Source: Candidatus Thorarchaeota archaeon
GTDB taxonomy: Archaea > Asgardarchaeota > Thorarchaeia > Thorarchaeales > Thorarchaeaceae
Direction: 5' to 3'
DNA: 64,000 bases
Assembly (NCBI GenBank): GCA_019057475.1
Contig: DXJO01000004.1
Span: 1 to 64,000 of the forward strand
Shown: positions 8,522-17,305 of the stretch, piece after piece
Position numbering within the stretch: the stretch's first letter is position 1
Layout: the number at the start of each line of letters is the position of its first letter
Notes under the pieces: model-generated
Seen by the model: the letters and a program-made list of their open reading frames with translations, nothing else
Told to the model about the DNA's origin: nothing
The model's database searches: none
Program-made: the position numbers and the translations under genes

Positions 8522-10441
8522 CTATGGCACTCTACCCATCTTGTCTAAGTAGTCGGCCACATCCTTAAGGCCAAGCTTTTCGTAGGTCTTTCGATACGGC
8601 CAGCTTGTCTTCAAATCCCATTCATGCTGCGCGTAGTATAGGTCAAGCATTCCATCAAGCTCTTCTTGGGAGTTCATTGCGCCTTTCAGTGGTCCTGAAG
8701 CTGCCCCCTCATTCATGAGTCGCCACGGCAAATTATCGTGTTCTCTTGTTGCTCCACGCGTGATATTGAATGCCTTCTCTAAAGTTACGACGCGACGTCC
8801 AGTGAACATCATCTCGTCTTCAGTCATTGATATTCCAGTGGCCGCATCGTAGAGTCTTGCCATATTGTCTGGATTCACACCGTAAGCTGCGGTGGATGTG
8901 AACACACAGAAGCCGAGTGCTTCAGTGATCTCGTAGCAATCTTCGTGCCACCGCACTATTTCTGCTCGGTGCTCTGTGAAGTGTGGCGCCGCCCACTTCT
9001 TATCGCCCGTGACCTTTTCTATGACCGCAACAGCCTCGGGGCTGGCACCAAATTCTGCAAACGTTTCAGTCATTAGATGGTCGTTGCCTCTGGGGTTGAC
9101 TGCAAACGCCAACGCGTACGCCTTGGCTGAACGCGTTTCAACATTGGACTGTTCGAGTCCTTTTGCATTCATGATTGCCCATTTGTAGGAGTCCTGACCC
9201 ACCTTCTTGGTGGCTATCTTGAGTCCATCTGCAAGCAGGTTTCCTAGCTTGCCCTTGCGAAGTGCTATGGCCTCGATTGTCTTCAGCAGCTCAGGAATCT
9301 TGCCCCAGCCGAGTTCAAGACCATCTGTATCGTCCTTGGTGAGAACACCTCTTTCATAACTCTCTATCGCCCACTGAGCCACACCGCCTGCAGTTATTGT
9401 GTCCATCCCTAAGCGATTGCAGAGTTCGTTTGCTAGAAGTACTCCTTCTGTGTCAATGACTCCTGGACCGTTTCCTAGAGCTCCGAAGGTTTCATACTCG
9501 GGGCCTCCGCTCGCGATTCCCGCATTCGGTCCGCTGTCTATCGTTGAGTAACGGTGGCATCCGATTGTACATCCAAAGCATGCCACTCTTCTCTTGAGGT
9601 AGCCCTTCTCAACCAAGCATTGCCCGCTTATCGGATACACGTTTTCTGTATAGCCTGTCTGCCAGTTCTTGCCTGGGAATGCATGCAGCTCATTTACGGC
9701 AGCAATTGACCCTGCAGTCCCAAATTGATGGAGGGACGCAGCACCACTATCAGCCTTCAACAGGTCTCTCATTTCCTTGGCAATCTCTGCGAATTTCTTG
9801 GGGTCTTTAACTCTCACAGGTTTGCTTCCTTTAACGCAGATTGCCTTCAGGTTCTTCTTACCCATGACCGCGGCCCCTCCTCCTCTTCCTGCGGCGTGGT
9901 ACAACGAACATTGGATGGACGCGCCTCTAACAAGCTTCTCTCCCGCTGGACCGATGTAGAGTCCTTTGGAGTCTTCTCCATGCCATTTCTTCAAGAGCGT
10001 ATCTGTCTGGATTATGTCCTTGCCCCATAGATCCTTAGCATCACGAATTTCCACTTGGTCGTTCTCTATGAGGATGTATGAGGGCTTGTCAGCTGCACCA
10101 TGCACAATTAGGTGGTCGTATCCTGCGAACTTCAGTTCAGCACCCCAGTGACCACCTGTATTCGTCTTCAGATACAGGCCTGTCGTACAACCGATAGTTG
10201 TCACTGATGTCCTACCTGAAGCAGGTGCCGTGGTACCAGTCACTGCTCCTGGAGCATAGACCAAAATGTTACGCGGGTCATCCCAAGTTATCTCAGGATC
10301 CTTGCAATAGTCCCAGAGGATTCGGGCATTTATGCCTCTTGAGCCCACGTACAGTTTTCTCCATTCTTCTGGCAAGTCTTGTGTCCAGATCTTATTCTTG
10401 CTTAGGTCCACATGTAGAATCTTACCTTGATGCCCGTACAT
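8522..10441 (-). CDS. aor: aldehyde:ferredoxin oxidoreductase (tungsten/molybdopterin type)
   Basis: A 639-residue AOR-family enzyme oxidising an aldehyde to a carboxylate with ferredoxin as acceptor. The N-terminus GKILHVDLS is typical. The [4Fe-4S] ligands are visible as CFGCTIGC around residues 287-294 and a fourth Cys in ALGFCVF in the C-terminal third. AAGRGGGAAVMGKKNLKA is the canonical pterin-binding stretch. Length is normal for the family. It lies 3 bp after the 16-Cys ferredoxin gene, which is its likely electron acceptor or subunit. The aldehyde substrate is not evident. Confidence 0.92.
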   Translation of the reverse strand: MYGHQGKILHVDLSKNKIWTQDLPEEWRKLYVGSRGINARILWDYCKDPEITWDDPRNILVYAPGAVTGTTAPASGRTSVTTIGCTTGLYLKTNTGGHWGAELKFAGYDHLIVHGAADKPSYILIENDQVEIRDAKDLWGKDIIQTDTLLKKWHGEDSKGLYIGPAGEKLVRGASIQCSLYHAAGRGGGAAVMGKKNLKAICVKGSKPVRVKDPKKFAEIAKEMRDLLKADSGAASLHQFGTAGSIAAVNELHAFPGKNWQTGYTENVYPISGQCLVEKGYLKRRVACFGCTIGCHRYSTIDSGPNAGIASGGPEYETFGALGNGPGVIDTEGVLLANELCNRLGMDTITAGGVAQWAIESYERGVLTKDDTDGLELGWGKIPELLKTIEAIALRKGKLGNLLADGLKIATKKVGQDSYKWAIMNAKGLEQSNVETRSAKAYALAFAVNPRGNDHLMTETFAEFGASPEAVAVIEKVTGDKKWAAPHFTEHRAEIVRWHEDCYEITEALGFCVFTSTAAYGVNPDNMARLYDAATGISMTEDEMMFTGRRVVTLEKAFNITRGATREHDNLPWRLMNEGAASGPLKGAMNSQEELDGMLDLYYAQHEWDLKTSWPYRKTYEKLGLKDVADYLDKMGRVP

Positions 10442-10444
10442 TTG

Positions 10445-10936
10445 CTAGGCAGCCTCCTTCTTCAGTTTATGATACATGGCCATTCTCGCAGATCGCAGTT
10501 TCTTCTTCCTCTTGACTGTGTCGTCTGTCTTATCCACCCACTCGAGCGCACCAGGCACGCAATGCTGCACACAGTATGGATCGCCACCACAGAGATCGCA
10601 TATCAATGCCTTTCCAGTCTCCGGATGCAACCGTATTCCATGGTATGTGCATGCTTCGACGCAAATGCCGCACTCAGTGCAAGTCTCTTCGTTGACTGTG
10701 ATTATTCCGGTTGTTTCGTTTCTGGTCAAAGCCCCTTCAGGGCATGAATTAATACATGGAAACGTATCACACTGCTCACAAAGAAGTGGAATCCCGAGAG
10801 CAATGTCCTCTTTCTTCAGAATCTTAATCCTGCCCCTCTTAGGGTCGAACAAGTCCTCCTTAGTGAGAGAACAGGCTAGGGAGCATTGCTTGCAGCCTGT
10901 GCATTTATCCATATCGACAAGTAGCACTTTCGCCAT
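10445..10936 (-). CDS. 4x[4Fe-4S] ferredoxin-like electron-transfer subunit
   Basis: A 163-residue iron-sulphur protein with 16 cysteines in four groups: CTGCKQCSLAC, CEQCDTFPCINSC, CTECGICVEAC and CDLCGGDPYCVQHC. This is the HycB/DmsB-type arrangement that carries four [4Fe-4S] clusters. The C-terminal 40 residues are basic. It is the first gene of the minus-strand unit and ends 3 bp before the aldehyde oxidoreductase gene, so it is probably that enzyme's dedicated electron carrier or small subunit. No signal peptide; cytosolic. Confidence 0.9.
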   Translation of the reverse strand: MAKVLLVDMDKCTGCKQCSLACSLTKEDLFDPKRGRIKILKKEDIALGIPLLCEQCDTFPCINSCPEGALTRNETTGIITVNEETCTECGICVEACTYHGIRLHPETGKALICDLCGGDPYCVQHCVPGALEWVDKTDDTVKRKKKLRSARMAMYHKLKKEAA

Positions 10937-11167
10937 CGATTTCTATCCCCTGTTGAATTGAATTGTTAAAGTAAACCTGATATGACTTGAACCTCCATTT
11001 TAATCATTCCCTGCATATACTTTAACACTGGATTCATTCTCGGGCTATTTTCGTTTCTCAAGGGCGGGAAGTCCCAAGAAGGACGCCCCCAAACTCCGAC
11101 CAATAATGAACAGGAGAAATCCTGAAAGACAACAGAGATAAACGATATGTTTCGATAAGGCCTTGAG

Positions 11168-11713
11168 GTGGAGCCCTTGGTGGATGCAGAAAAAAAAACA
11201 GAGCGCCCAGATGAGCTCGTGATAAACTTAGCATCATGGAGCCGCGGGGATGAAGTCAAGGAGAGTCTTCATACTCTAATTTCTCATCATCCGCCTTCTC
11301 ACTTCGGGCATTGTCTTAGGCTCTCTTTCATGGGCCGTTCAGTGTATTTCTGCAGTCGCTGCACCGGGATATATGGGGGATTAGCAATCGGGGTTGGTGT
11401 CATGGCTCTTGCAGGCATCAGCCTGGGCACAACGTGGGAAGAGACCTGGCTCTGGTTTCTCATAGCTTTGGCTTTGGGCTTCTCGACGGTTACTGACTGG
11501 GTGTCACAACGACTCACATCTCGCAAAACCACCAATTTCGTTAGGTTATCAACTGGTCTTCTCAGCGGGCTTGGGCTTGCCATTGTATTCGTTCTGGGCA
11601 ATCTCATGTACATGCTTGTAACATTGGCAGTGATGATGCTCTCGGTTGGGCTCGTGGGAATCATAGAAGCCCGGATGTATCGAGATCAGAGTTTCGATTC
11701 AGAAGATGAGTAG
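11168..11713 (+). CDS. DUF2085 family membrane protein
   Basis: A 181-residue protein with a polar N-terminus, the DUF2085-type motif HCLRLSFMGRSVYFCSRCTGIYGG (written here as its two halves around residues 48-70: the CLRLSF and CSRCTGIY parts), then four hydrophobic segments. The Cys-rich motif before the first membrane helix is the hallmark of this family of unknown function and may bind a metal. The start is GTG at 11168 after AAGG at 11157-11160; an in-frame GTG at 11180 is an alternative. It stands alone between divergent and codirectional genes. Confidence 0.7.
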   Translation: MEPLVDAEKKTERPDELVINLASWSRGDEVKESLHTLISHHPPSHFGHCLRLSFMGRSVYFCSRCTGIYGGLAIGVGVMALAGISLGTTWEETWLWFLIALALGFSTVTDWVSQRLTSRKTTNFVRLSTGLLSGLGLAIVFVLGNLMYMLVTLAVMMLSVGLVGIIEARMYRDQSFDSEDE

Positions 11714-11727
11714 GCCAAACGCCGATT

Positions 11728-11735
11728 CTTTATAC
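11728..11735 (+). promoter_or_regulatory. TATA-like box for the aminotransferase gene
   Basis: CTTTATAC lies about 90 bp before the start of the aminotransferase gene, in the short gap after the DUF2085 gene. The match to the archaeal TATA consensus is good and there is no competing gene on this strand. Confidence 0.4.
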
Positions 11736-11822
11736 AGATGCAACTGACCTTGCTATGATGCAGTATCTGTTCGATGACAAAATGTTATAACGACGCTGTC
11801 TACAGCGAGCTCAGTGACTAGC

Positions 11823-12959
11823 ATGATACCTTTTGCCAAACCCATTGTCGGAGATGAGGAAATCGAAGCCGTTAAGAGAGTGCTTAGGTCGGGCATGCTC
11901 GCGGAAGGTAAAATCGCCCGGCAGTTTGAGGGTGAGTTTGCCAAATACGTGGGTACAAAGTTTGCAACCGTAACGAGCAATGGTACGACCGCGTTAAGCA
12001 CGGCTCTCGAAGCACTAGGTCTCCAGCCGGGAGACGAAGTCATCACAAGTCCTTTCACCTTCATTGCTTCGGCGAATGCAATCGCAATGCTTGGAGCTGT
12101 CCCAATATTCGTGGACATCAAACGGGATACATACAACATAGATCCAGACCTGATTGAGGGCGCGATAACTGCCAGAACCAAGGCCATTATGCCCATTCAC
12201 ATATTTGGAATGCCTGCGGATATGAAGCGCATCATGGAGATTGCCAGCAAGCACGATCTGCTTGTAATCGAAGATGCATGTCAGGCGCATGGAGCTTCAA
12301 TTGATGACAAGATGGTTGGTTCGTTCGGCCACGCTGGAACATACTCATTCTATGCCACGAAGAACATGATGACCGGCGAGGGCGGGATGGTTACAACAAA
12401 TGATGAAGAGATGCTTGACCGGATGTTGAGCATCAAGAACCATGGGCGGGGTAAGCAAGGGGGCTACAGTCATTTCCGCGTTGGCTACAATAGTCGAATG
12501 TTAGACATGGTTGCCGCCATTGGCCTTGAGCAGCTGAAGAGAATGCCTGAAGTGGTCAGGAAGCGTCGAAAGACGGCACAAATGTACAACAATCTCTTCT
12601 CGGAGTATGATTCAGTCAGGCCTCAGGTAGCAGACAAGGGTTTTGAATCAGGTTATCACCTGTATGCCCCCCGACTGCACTCTGACAAGATGAGCCGCGA
12701 TCAGATGGTACAGACACTGCGAAACAACGGTGTCGGGTCCAGAGCAGTTTATGCTATCCCCTGTCACAAGCAAAATACATACTTGGATATCAGCGAGTGG
12801 CGTTGGGCCAAATACATCAACTATCCAGATTACTCGAAAGTAAGCCTGCCCATCTCAGAAGAAGTGGGTGCCACTCACTTCGATATTCCAGTTCATCCAA
12901 TGCTGACTGAGGATGAGATAGAATACATCTCCAGTGCGTTTCGAAAGATCCTGGACTGA
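11823..12959 (+). CDS. DegT/DnrJ/EryC1/StrS-family PLP aminotransferase
   Basis: A PLP enzyme of the sugar-aminotransferase family that adds an amino group to keto sugars. The PLP lysine lies in YATKNMMTGEGG (about residue 180), the cofactor-binding Asp in EDACQAHGA, and the substrate region in SNGTTAL. Length, about 378 residues, is normal. I prefer the ATG at 11823 because MIPFAKPIVG is the usual family N-terminus; an in-frame GTG lies at 11814. A role in making surface or S-layer glycans is likely from the family, but no glycosyltransferase or sugar-nucleotide gene lies nearby. Confidence 0.9.
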   Translation: MIPFAKPIVGDEEIEAVKRVLRSGMLAEGKIARQFEGEFAKYVGTKFATVTSNGTTALSTALEALGLQPGDEVITSPFTFIASANAIAMLGAVPIFVDIKRDTYNIDPDLIEGAITARTKAIMPIHIFGMPADMKRIMEIASKHDLLVIEDACQAHGASIDDKMVGSFGHAGTYSFYATKNMMTGEGGMVTTNDEEMLDRMLSIKNHGRGKQGGYSHFRVGYNSRMLDMVAAIGLEQLKRMPEVVRKRRKTAQMYNNLFSEYDSVRPQVADKGFESGYHLYAPRLHSDKMSRDQMVQTLRNNGVGSRAVYAIPCHKQNTYLDISEWRWAKYINYPDYSKVSLPISEEVGATHFDIPVHPMLTEDEIEYISSAFRKILD

Positions 12960-13042
12960 GCTCTCGAGCTGAGCATACGGAATCAAGCTCTGCAGCAGAA
13001 ACTATCTTATCACGCCCGTTGTCATTCTCTACTTGATTCCAC

Positions 13043-14194
13043 ATGAATGTCATCCGGAAGTCTGGCAAAGGAGTCATTAACAGAATCCGAAAGCCATCAG
13101 TTAACAAGCTGACAGACCGCGACCTTCCGTTCGAGGTTGGCCGGACTTCTCGACAGATTCTCAGAAAGCTGCTAGTTGTTTGCGGCAAGGTGGGTAAGGA
13201 AAACACTGAGCTCTATAAGAACAAGGCACGTGAGATAGGAGCTGACTTCGTTTCTGAAACTGAATCTTCCTGGGTTTCTACACACAAGACAATCAAGCAG
13301 AACTTCGAACCCGACAAACATGCTGGGATTCTGCTTCTAGGCAGCAATAAGCAGTTACCAGCTACGCCACTGACATACCAGGGAGTGTTCGGTTTCACTG
13401 ATTGGTTTCTACAGGACACGACCGGGGATGGAACCCCCGACTCTCCAGTAGGTAGGGTATTCGGTCCGCCTGACACTATCCTGTCTCACTTCGACCCCAT
13501 GATCATTGACAGCGACATAGCTATTCTCTTTGACTCTCAGCCCGATCGTTCAACGCGTCATGTCGAGAGTCTAGTTGACTTGGGCTTTGACGTGGAGATT
13601 CTGAAACGATTCAAACCAGAAGATGCGAAGCTGCTTGGAGTTACCGAGTTCATTTTACAATTCTCCGATGGCGTCTTTACTTCCCGCATTCACGGCACAC
13701 CTGAGAAATGGGTATCTCATAACTCTGTGATATTGAGCGCTCAGCAAGTATCGACCATTAAATTCCAGGGATATCCTGTAGTCTACTCGGAGGCGTGTAG
13801 TACTGCGCAAGAGGGTCCCCTGCTCAAAGCTTTCCTGAAACAATGTGCGTGCTATATAGGAGCAACGCTGGACACGATGAATAATACTGAGCCCTTTGAG
13901 AACTGGATGGACTGTGCTTTTAGCGACGGCTGGAAGTATGGTTTTCTTGACCTTCTGGACACACATGATCTCATTGGACAGGTCAAGACACAAGTGGACC
14001 GTGGATTGCACGAGCATCTAGATGCGAAATACAAACGCGAGATAGACAACATCAGGAACGGCAAGTCCAGTGAGCTAGAATCCAGTCAGGCTGTTTCAAC
14101 CGTAGAATGGGTGCTATTTGGCAATCCACTGAGACGTACCACCGTGGGTCCACACGCTGATTTCACGCCGGGCACCATTGTTGTGGATACCTGA
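13043..14194 (+). CDS. gingipain-like (clan CD, C25-type) cysteine peptidase
   Basis: A 383-residue protein that I read as a caspase-fold peptidase. GILLLGSNKQLPA (about 95-107) and TTGDGTPDSPVGRV (126-139) match the gingipain core, where a VGD-x-x-x-IP strand is followed by a D-x-DG-x-PD-x-x-VGR segment. The clan CD dyad is then placed as expected: SRIHGTPEKW with His217 after a beta strand, and VVYSEACST with Cys252 after the next strand. YIGAT (271-275) and LFGNPLRR (358-365) match the family's end. Unlike secreted gingipains it has no signal peptide or propeptide, suggesting a cytosolic enzyme. Substrate unknown. Confidence 0.65.
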   Translation: MNVIRKSGKGVINRIRKPSVNKLTDRDLPFEVGRTSRQILRKLLVVCGKVGKENTELYKNKAREIGADFVSETESSWVSTHKTIKQNFEPDKHAGILLLGSNKQLPATPLTYQGVFGFTDWFLQDTTGDGTPDSPVGRVFGPPDTILSHFDPMIIDSDIAILFDSQPDRSTRHVESLVDLGFDVEILKRFKPEDAKLLGVTEFILQFSDGVFTSRIHGTPEKWVSHNSVILSAQQVSTIKFQGYPVVYSEACSTAQEGPLLKAFLKQCACYIGATLDTMNNTEPFENWMDCAFSDGWKYGFLDLLDTHDLIGQVKTQVDRGLHEHLDAKYKREIDNIRNGKSSELESSQAVSTVEWVLFGNPLRRTTVGPHADFTPGTIVVDT

Positions 14195-14216
14195 AGTTGC
14201 ATCCACTACCTGAATA

Positions 14217-14612
14217 CTAAGCGTGTCTGCGTTTCAACTTGGATCCAAGCAGTCCCCCTGTTGCGCCAAGAACGGAGATAAGAGCTGCGGCGAGTATCAG
14301 AAGAAGATAGAACACCAGAATCATCTCTTGGATCTCAGTCATTGTCAAAGTTCCGCTCTGCACAAGATAGTCCATCAGTCCAGGCGCTGTCAGAATCTCA
14401 AGGGGTACAAAGGCTATGAATGCGCCCAGATAACCACCCAATACACCCCTCTTCGTAGATTCGACTAGAAACCCGCATACGATTCCCGCGATGAGAGGCG
14501 TCAGTATGTATGTTATTGGGAAGAGTCCGATGTTGAGAAATGCGGTGGCAAGAATCACCAAGCCATACCTGATTCCTCTCGCCATTGGATGATGCTGTGG
14601 GATTTGAATCAA
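14217..14612 (-). CDS. small four-TM membrane protein (DUF5518-like)
   Basis: A 131-residue protein with four hydrophobic segments and Gly-rich helix turns (IAGIVCGFL, GGYLGAFIAF, GATGGLLGSKL), ending in a basic tail. It resembles the DUF5518-type archaeal membrane proteins and the protein at 39832-40284, which has the same helix layout. The TTG at 14612 is supported by GAGGAGG seven bases upstream; an in-frame ATG at 14585 has no Shine-Dalgarno site. Function unknown. Confidence 0.65.
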   Translation of the reverse strand: MIQIPQHHPMARGIRYGLVILATAFLNIGLFPITYILTPLIAGIVCGFLVESTKRGVLGGYLGAFIAFVPLEILTAPGLMDYLVQSGTLTMTEIQEMILVFYLLLILAAALISVLGATGGLLGSKLKRRHA

Positions 14613-14761
14613 CTCTGGGCCTCCTCTGCGATTCTCGCTTATCCTGATATAATGCTGACGTTGTCTGAGCTTCGAGCAGTTACTCAGGAGCCAATCCCTT
14701 TTTCAGTCTCTGCCAATATTCAGACCCAAATCGGTTACCTATCAAGAGTGGATATTACAAC

Positions 14762-15715
14762 ATGAGGCTGACACTTCGAGTACCTGCTGGTTATGATCTT
14801 GTTTCCTCGGTCCATTCTTGGATATATCCTGATGTTCAGCCCGTCCCTGAGGTGACTTGGAAGCAAGGCGTGGGGCGAGTATTCACCTTTGGCAATGAAT
14901 CTGCAAGGGTTCTTGTTGGCCAGCTTCGACCAGGCGCCACACTGAAGGTTCTAGCTGAGTCCGCCAGTTTCAGCAGAGAGCAAATCCGAAATAAGATTCG
15001 CTGGGTTCTTGGACTTAAGGTAGATGTTAGTGATGCGCTCGCCGCAATGCAGGCTGATCCTATCATTTCAGATATCGCTCCATCGGTAGCAGGTATTCGA
15101 CCCTATGTGGCAAACAGTCTGTTTGAGGGTTTGGTCAAATCAATCATCCAACAACAGGTTTCTTACAGAGCTGCCAATGTGCTGACGAAAAGACTTGTTC
15201 TTGAACTGACCTGTGCGCACGAACTGGATGGCCGCAAGTTCTATCCCTTTCCGACTTCCTCGCAATTGTTTAGATCTGGTGAGGAGGGCCTCCGTGCTCT
15301 TGGACTTGGTTACAAGGCCAGCTACCTTGTCGAAATAGCCTCCTTGGATGTATCCGGAGAGGTTAACTTTGAAGGACTCCTAGGATGTTCTCAGGTAGAA
15401 GTCATGGACACATTGACTTCGATTCGTGGCGTGGGCGAATGGACCGTGCAGACTCTCATGATAGCAGGTCTTGGCGATTTCACTGTGTTTCCGTACGGGG
15501 ATCTGGGCATACAGAATCTGTTAGGAAATCTCTACCAACATGGCAAACGAATGACAAAGAATGAGGTCATTGAGAAAACCCATTCTTGGGGGAACGCTGG
15601 TCCAATGGTGCTATATCTTCTGATGTGTGCAGATGTGCTAGGTCTTGTCGGAACGAGTGGAAGGCCGAAAACGCATAAAAGGCCACCAAGAGTACGGACA
15701 CTATCGAAGGAGTGA
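14762..15715 (+). CDS. alkA: DNA-3-methyladenine glycosylase II (AlkA type, HhH-GPD)
   Basis: A 317-residue base-excision glycosylase removing alkylated purines. An AlkA-like N-terminal domain (1-110) is followed by the HhH-GPD core: SIIQQQVSYRAA (127-138), GLGYKASYL (181-189), the helix-hairpin-helix LTSIRGVGEWTVQ (218-230) and the catalytic Asp in FPYGDLG (Asp247). The absence of a C-terminal Fe-S cluster motif separates it from Nth/MutY. The ABC-2 permease gene follows after 6 bp, so the two may be cotranscribed. Confidence 0.9.
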   Translation: MRLTLRVPAGYDLVSSVHSWIYPDVQPVPEVTWKQGVGRVFTFGNESARVLVGQLRPGATLKVLAESASFSREQIRNKIRWVLGLKVDVSDALAAMQADPIISDIAPSVAGIRPYVANSLFEGLVKSIIQQQVSYRAANVLTKRLVLELTCAHELDGRKFYPFPTSSQLFRSGEEGLRALGLGYKASYLVEIASLDVSGEVNFEGLLGCSQVEVMDTLTSIRGVGEWTVQTLMIAGLGDFTVFPYGDLGIQNLLGNLYQHGKRMTKNEVIEKTHSWGNAGPMVLYLLMCADVLGLVGTSGRPKTHKRPPRVRTLSKE

Positions 15716-15721
15716 CATTCG

Positions 15722-16879
15722 TTGTCATTGGCGGGAACGAAGAAGAATACGAAACTATGGCGCATATGGTCCATGTTTCTTAAGGAGATCAGGCTCATTC
15801 AGAATGACCGGTACGCCCTGCTTCTCATCTTCGTACTTCCGGCAATGATCATGGGCACGATGTGGTTAGCGCTTGAACAGAGGAACTTGATACCTGCCCC
15901 TAACTCCGAGGGCAAGAGCGAAGATGCCCTGATAGTCGGTCTTGTGGATGATGACCCTACCTCTACCTATCCAGGTCAAGACCTCTCGGAAAACTTCACG
16001 TGGTATCTGCAAAACAGCCCTAACTTCATCATTACATTATATGACACTGAAGAAGAGGCTCTCATGGCTCTCTATCAGGACATAGTGAACGCCTATGCAG
16101 TCATTCCTTACGGTTTCGAGGGCAATATTACTAACAACATACCGTCGTTTGTTGAGGTTCACATAAGCAGCACGGACTTTGATAGTCAAGCGGCAGTGTT
16201 CTCTGCATTCAATGACGTAGTTATCCAGTTCAGGAATGATCATGGCTGGATTAGCCACGAAGTGCGCATAAGTCAGGTGAGAGAGTGGGAGCCCACAGGC
16301 AATTACTTTGCCGCGACCTTTGGAGTATTCCTATTAGTTTTCAGTATATTTATCGCGACATCAGCTACTGCAGCTCAAGCGATTGTTGGCGATGTTCCAC
16401 TAAGCAGAATGCTCCTAACACCCGCCACAAAGATGGAGGCAATCATCGCCAAAGTCATTGGCTATTTCATCGTTGGCATGATCCAAGCTCAGTTCATCTT
16501 GGTGCTTTGGATGGGGCTATTCGGGATTGTCCCAAACACAGACTATCTCACGTTGAACATTGTACTCGCACTGATGTCCTTCTCAGGCTCATCGCTAGGC
16601 GTCTTCATATCCACGATTGTTACAACGCGACTTCAAGCGAATCAGTCATTCCTATTTCTGTTATTCAGTTCGTTCATCGTGGGTACGGGCTTTATGGAGG
16701 TGGGGATTATCGATGAATATTGGCCATTGAACCTAGGCCGAGTAATGATATTCGACACCGCATTCAAGGGCGTTGACATCATGATCTTTAGCACTGAGAT
16801 TGCAAGGATTCTTGCCGTTTCAGTGGGAATGATGATCTTCGCTTGGATTGTCTTCTCGAAACGCAAGTCGCTCGCCTGA
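15722..16879 (+). CDS. ABC-2 type permease, lone
   Basis: A 385-residue export permease with the ABC-2/YhgE-like plan: one N-terminal TM helix (about 30-50), a large extracytoplasmic domain of about 150 residues, then five or six TM helices in the C-terminal half. The start is TTG, supported by AAGGAG at 15707-15712 inside the end of alkA. No ATP-binding gene is adjacent; the nearest exporter ATPase is at 29566 with its own permease. The partner ATPase must be elsewhere or shared. Substrate unknown. Confidence 0.8.
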   Translation: MSLAGTKKNTKLWRIWSMFLKEIRLIQNDRYALLLIFVLPAMIMGTMWLALEQRNLIPAPNSEGKSEDALIVGLVDDDPTSTYPGQDLSENFTWYLQNSPNFIITLYDTEEEALMALYQDIVNAYAVIPYGFEGNITNNIPSFVEVHISSTDFDSQAAVFSAFNDVVIQFRNDHGWISHEVRISQVREWEPTGNYFAATFGVFLLVFSIFIATSATAAQAIVGDVPLSRMLLTPATKMEAIIAKVIGYFIVGMIQAQFILVLWMGLFGIVPNTDYLTLNIVLALMSFSGSSLGVFISTIVTTRLQANQSFLFLLFSSFIVGTGFMEVGIIDEYWPLNLGRVMIFDTAFKGVDIMIFSTEIARILAVSVGMMIFAWIVFSKRKSLA

Positions 16880-16972
16880 TACTCATAAAATCACTCGAAT
16901 TCTATTCGACTATGGATAATATCCTTAAGCCGAACGAGCTATCAAAACTTCAATCCAATTGGAGGAAAAAAA

Positions 16973-17176
16973 ATGACAGTTGTTAAAATAATCGAGTTGC
17001 TCGGAGAGAGCGAAAAGAGCTGGGAAGACGCAGCGAAGAGTGCTTTGGATCAAGCTGCAAAGACTCTGCGTGGTATCGTGGGGTTGGATGTTGTCCACTT
17101 CACATGCAAGGTCGTGGACAATAAGATTGTACAATACAGAGCGAATGTCAAGTGCGCATTCAAGTATGAGAGTTAG
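16973..17176 (+). CDS. dodecin-family flavin-binding-like protein
   Basis: A 67-residue dodecin: KIIELLGESEKSWEDAAKSAL, KTLRGI and a C-terminal beta strand matching the family's usual order (split here to keep motifs short). Dodecins form hollow dodecamers that store riboflavin or FMN. The residue that stacks on the flavin in characterised members (Trp36 in Halobacterium, Trp38 in Thermus) falls at Gly37 here, so classical flavin stacking is doubtful. The start is firm: GGAGG lies seven or eight bases before the ATG. It is monocistronic, with an A/T-rich stretch at about 16912-16930 as a possible promoter. Confidence 0.85.
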   Translation: MTVVKIIELLGESEKSWEDAAKSALDQAAKTLRGIVGLDVVHFTCKVVDNKIVQYRANVKCAFKYES

Positions 17177-17305
17177 GATCCTGCAGATACTGGCAAGTAG
17201 CTGCCCAATAATCACAAGTTCATAATGCACGGGAGTAGGACACTCTCGCCCAGTCCGTTCCCGAGCTGTTTCTTTCGGGAATTGTGCTCATTAGTTGAGT
17301 CGCTA

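Noticed and set aside
14595-14625. tRNA T-loop-like GATTTGAATC on the minus-strand reading
   Set aside because: The flanking bases do not form a T-stem or acceptor stem, and the stretch lies at the start of the small four-TM gene with its Shine-Dalgarno site.
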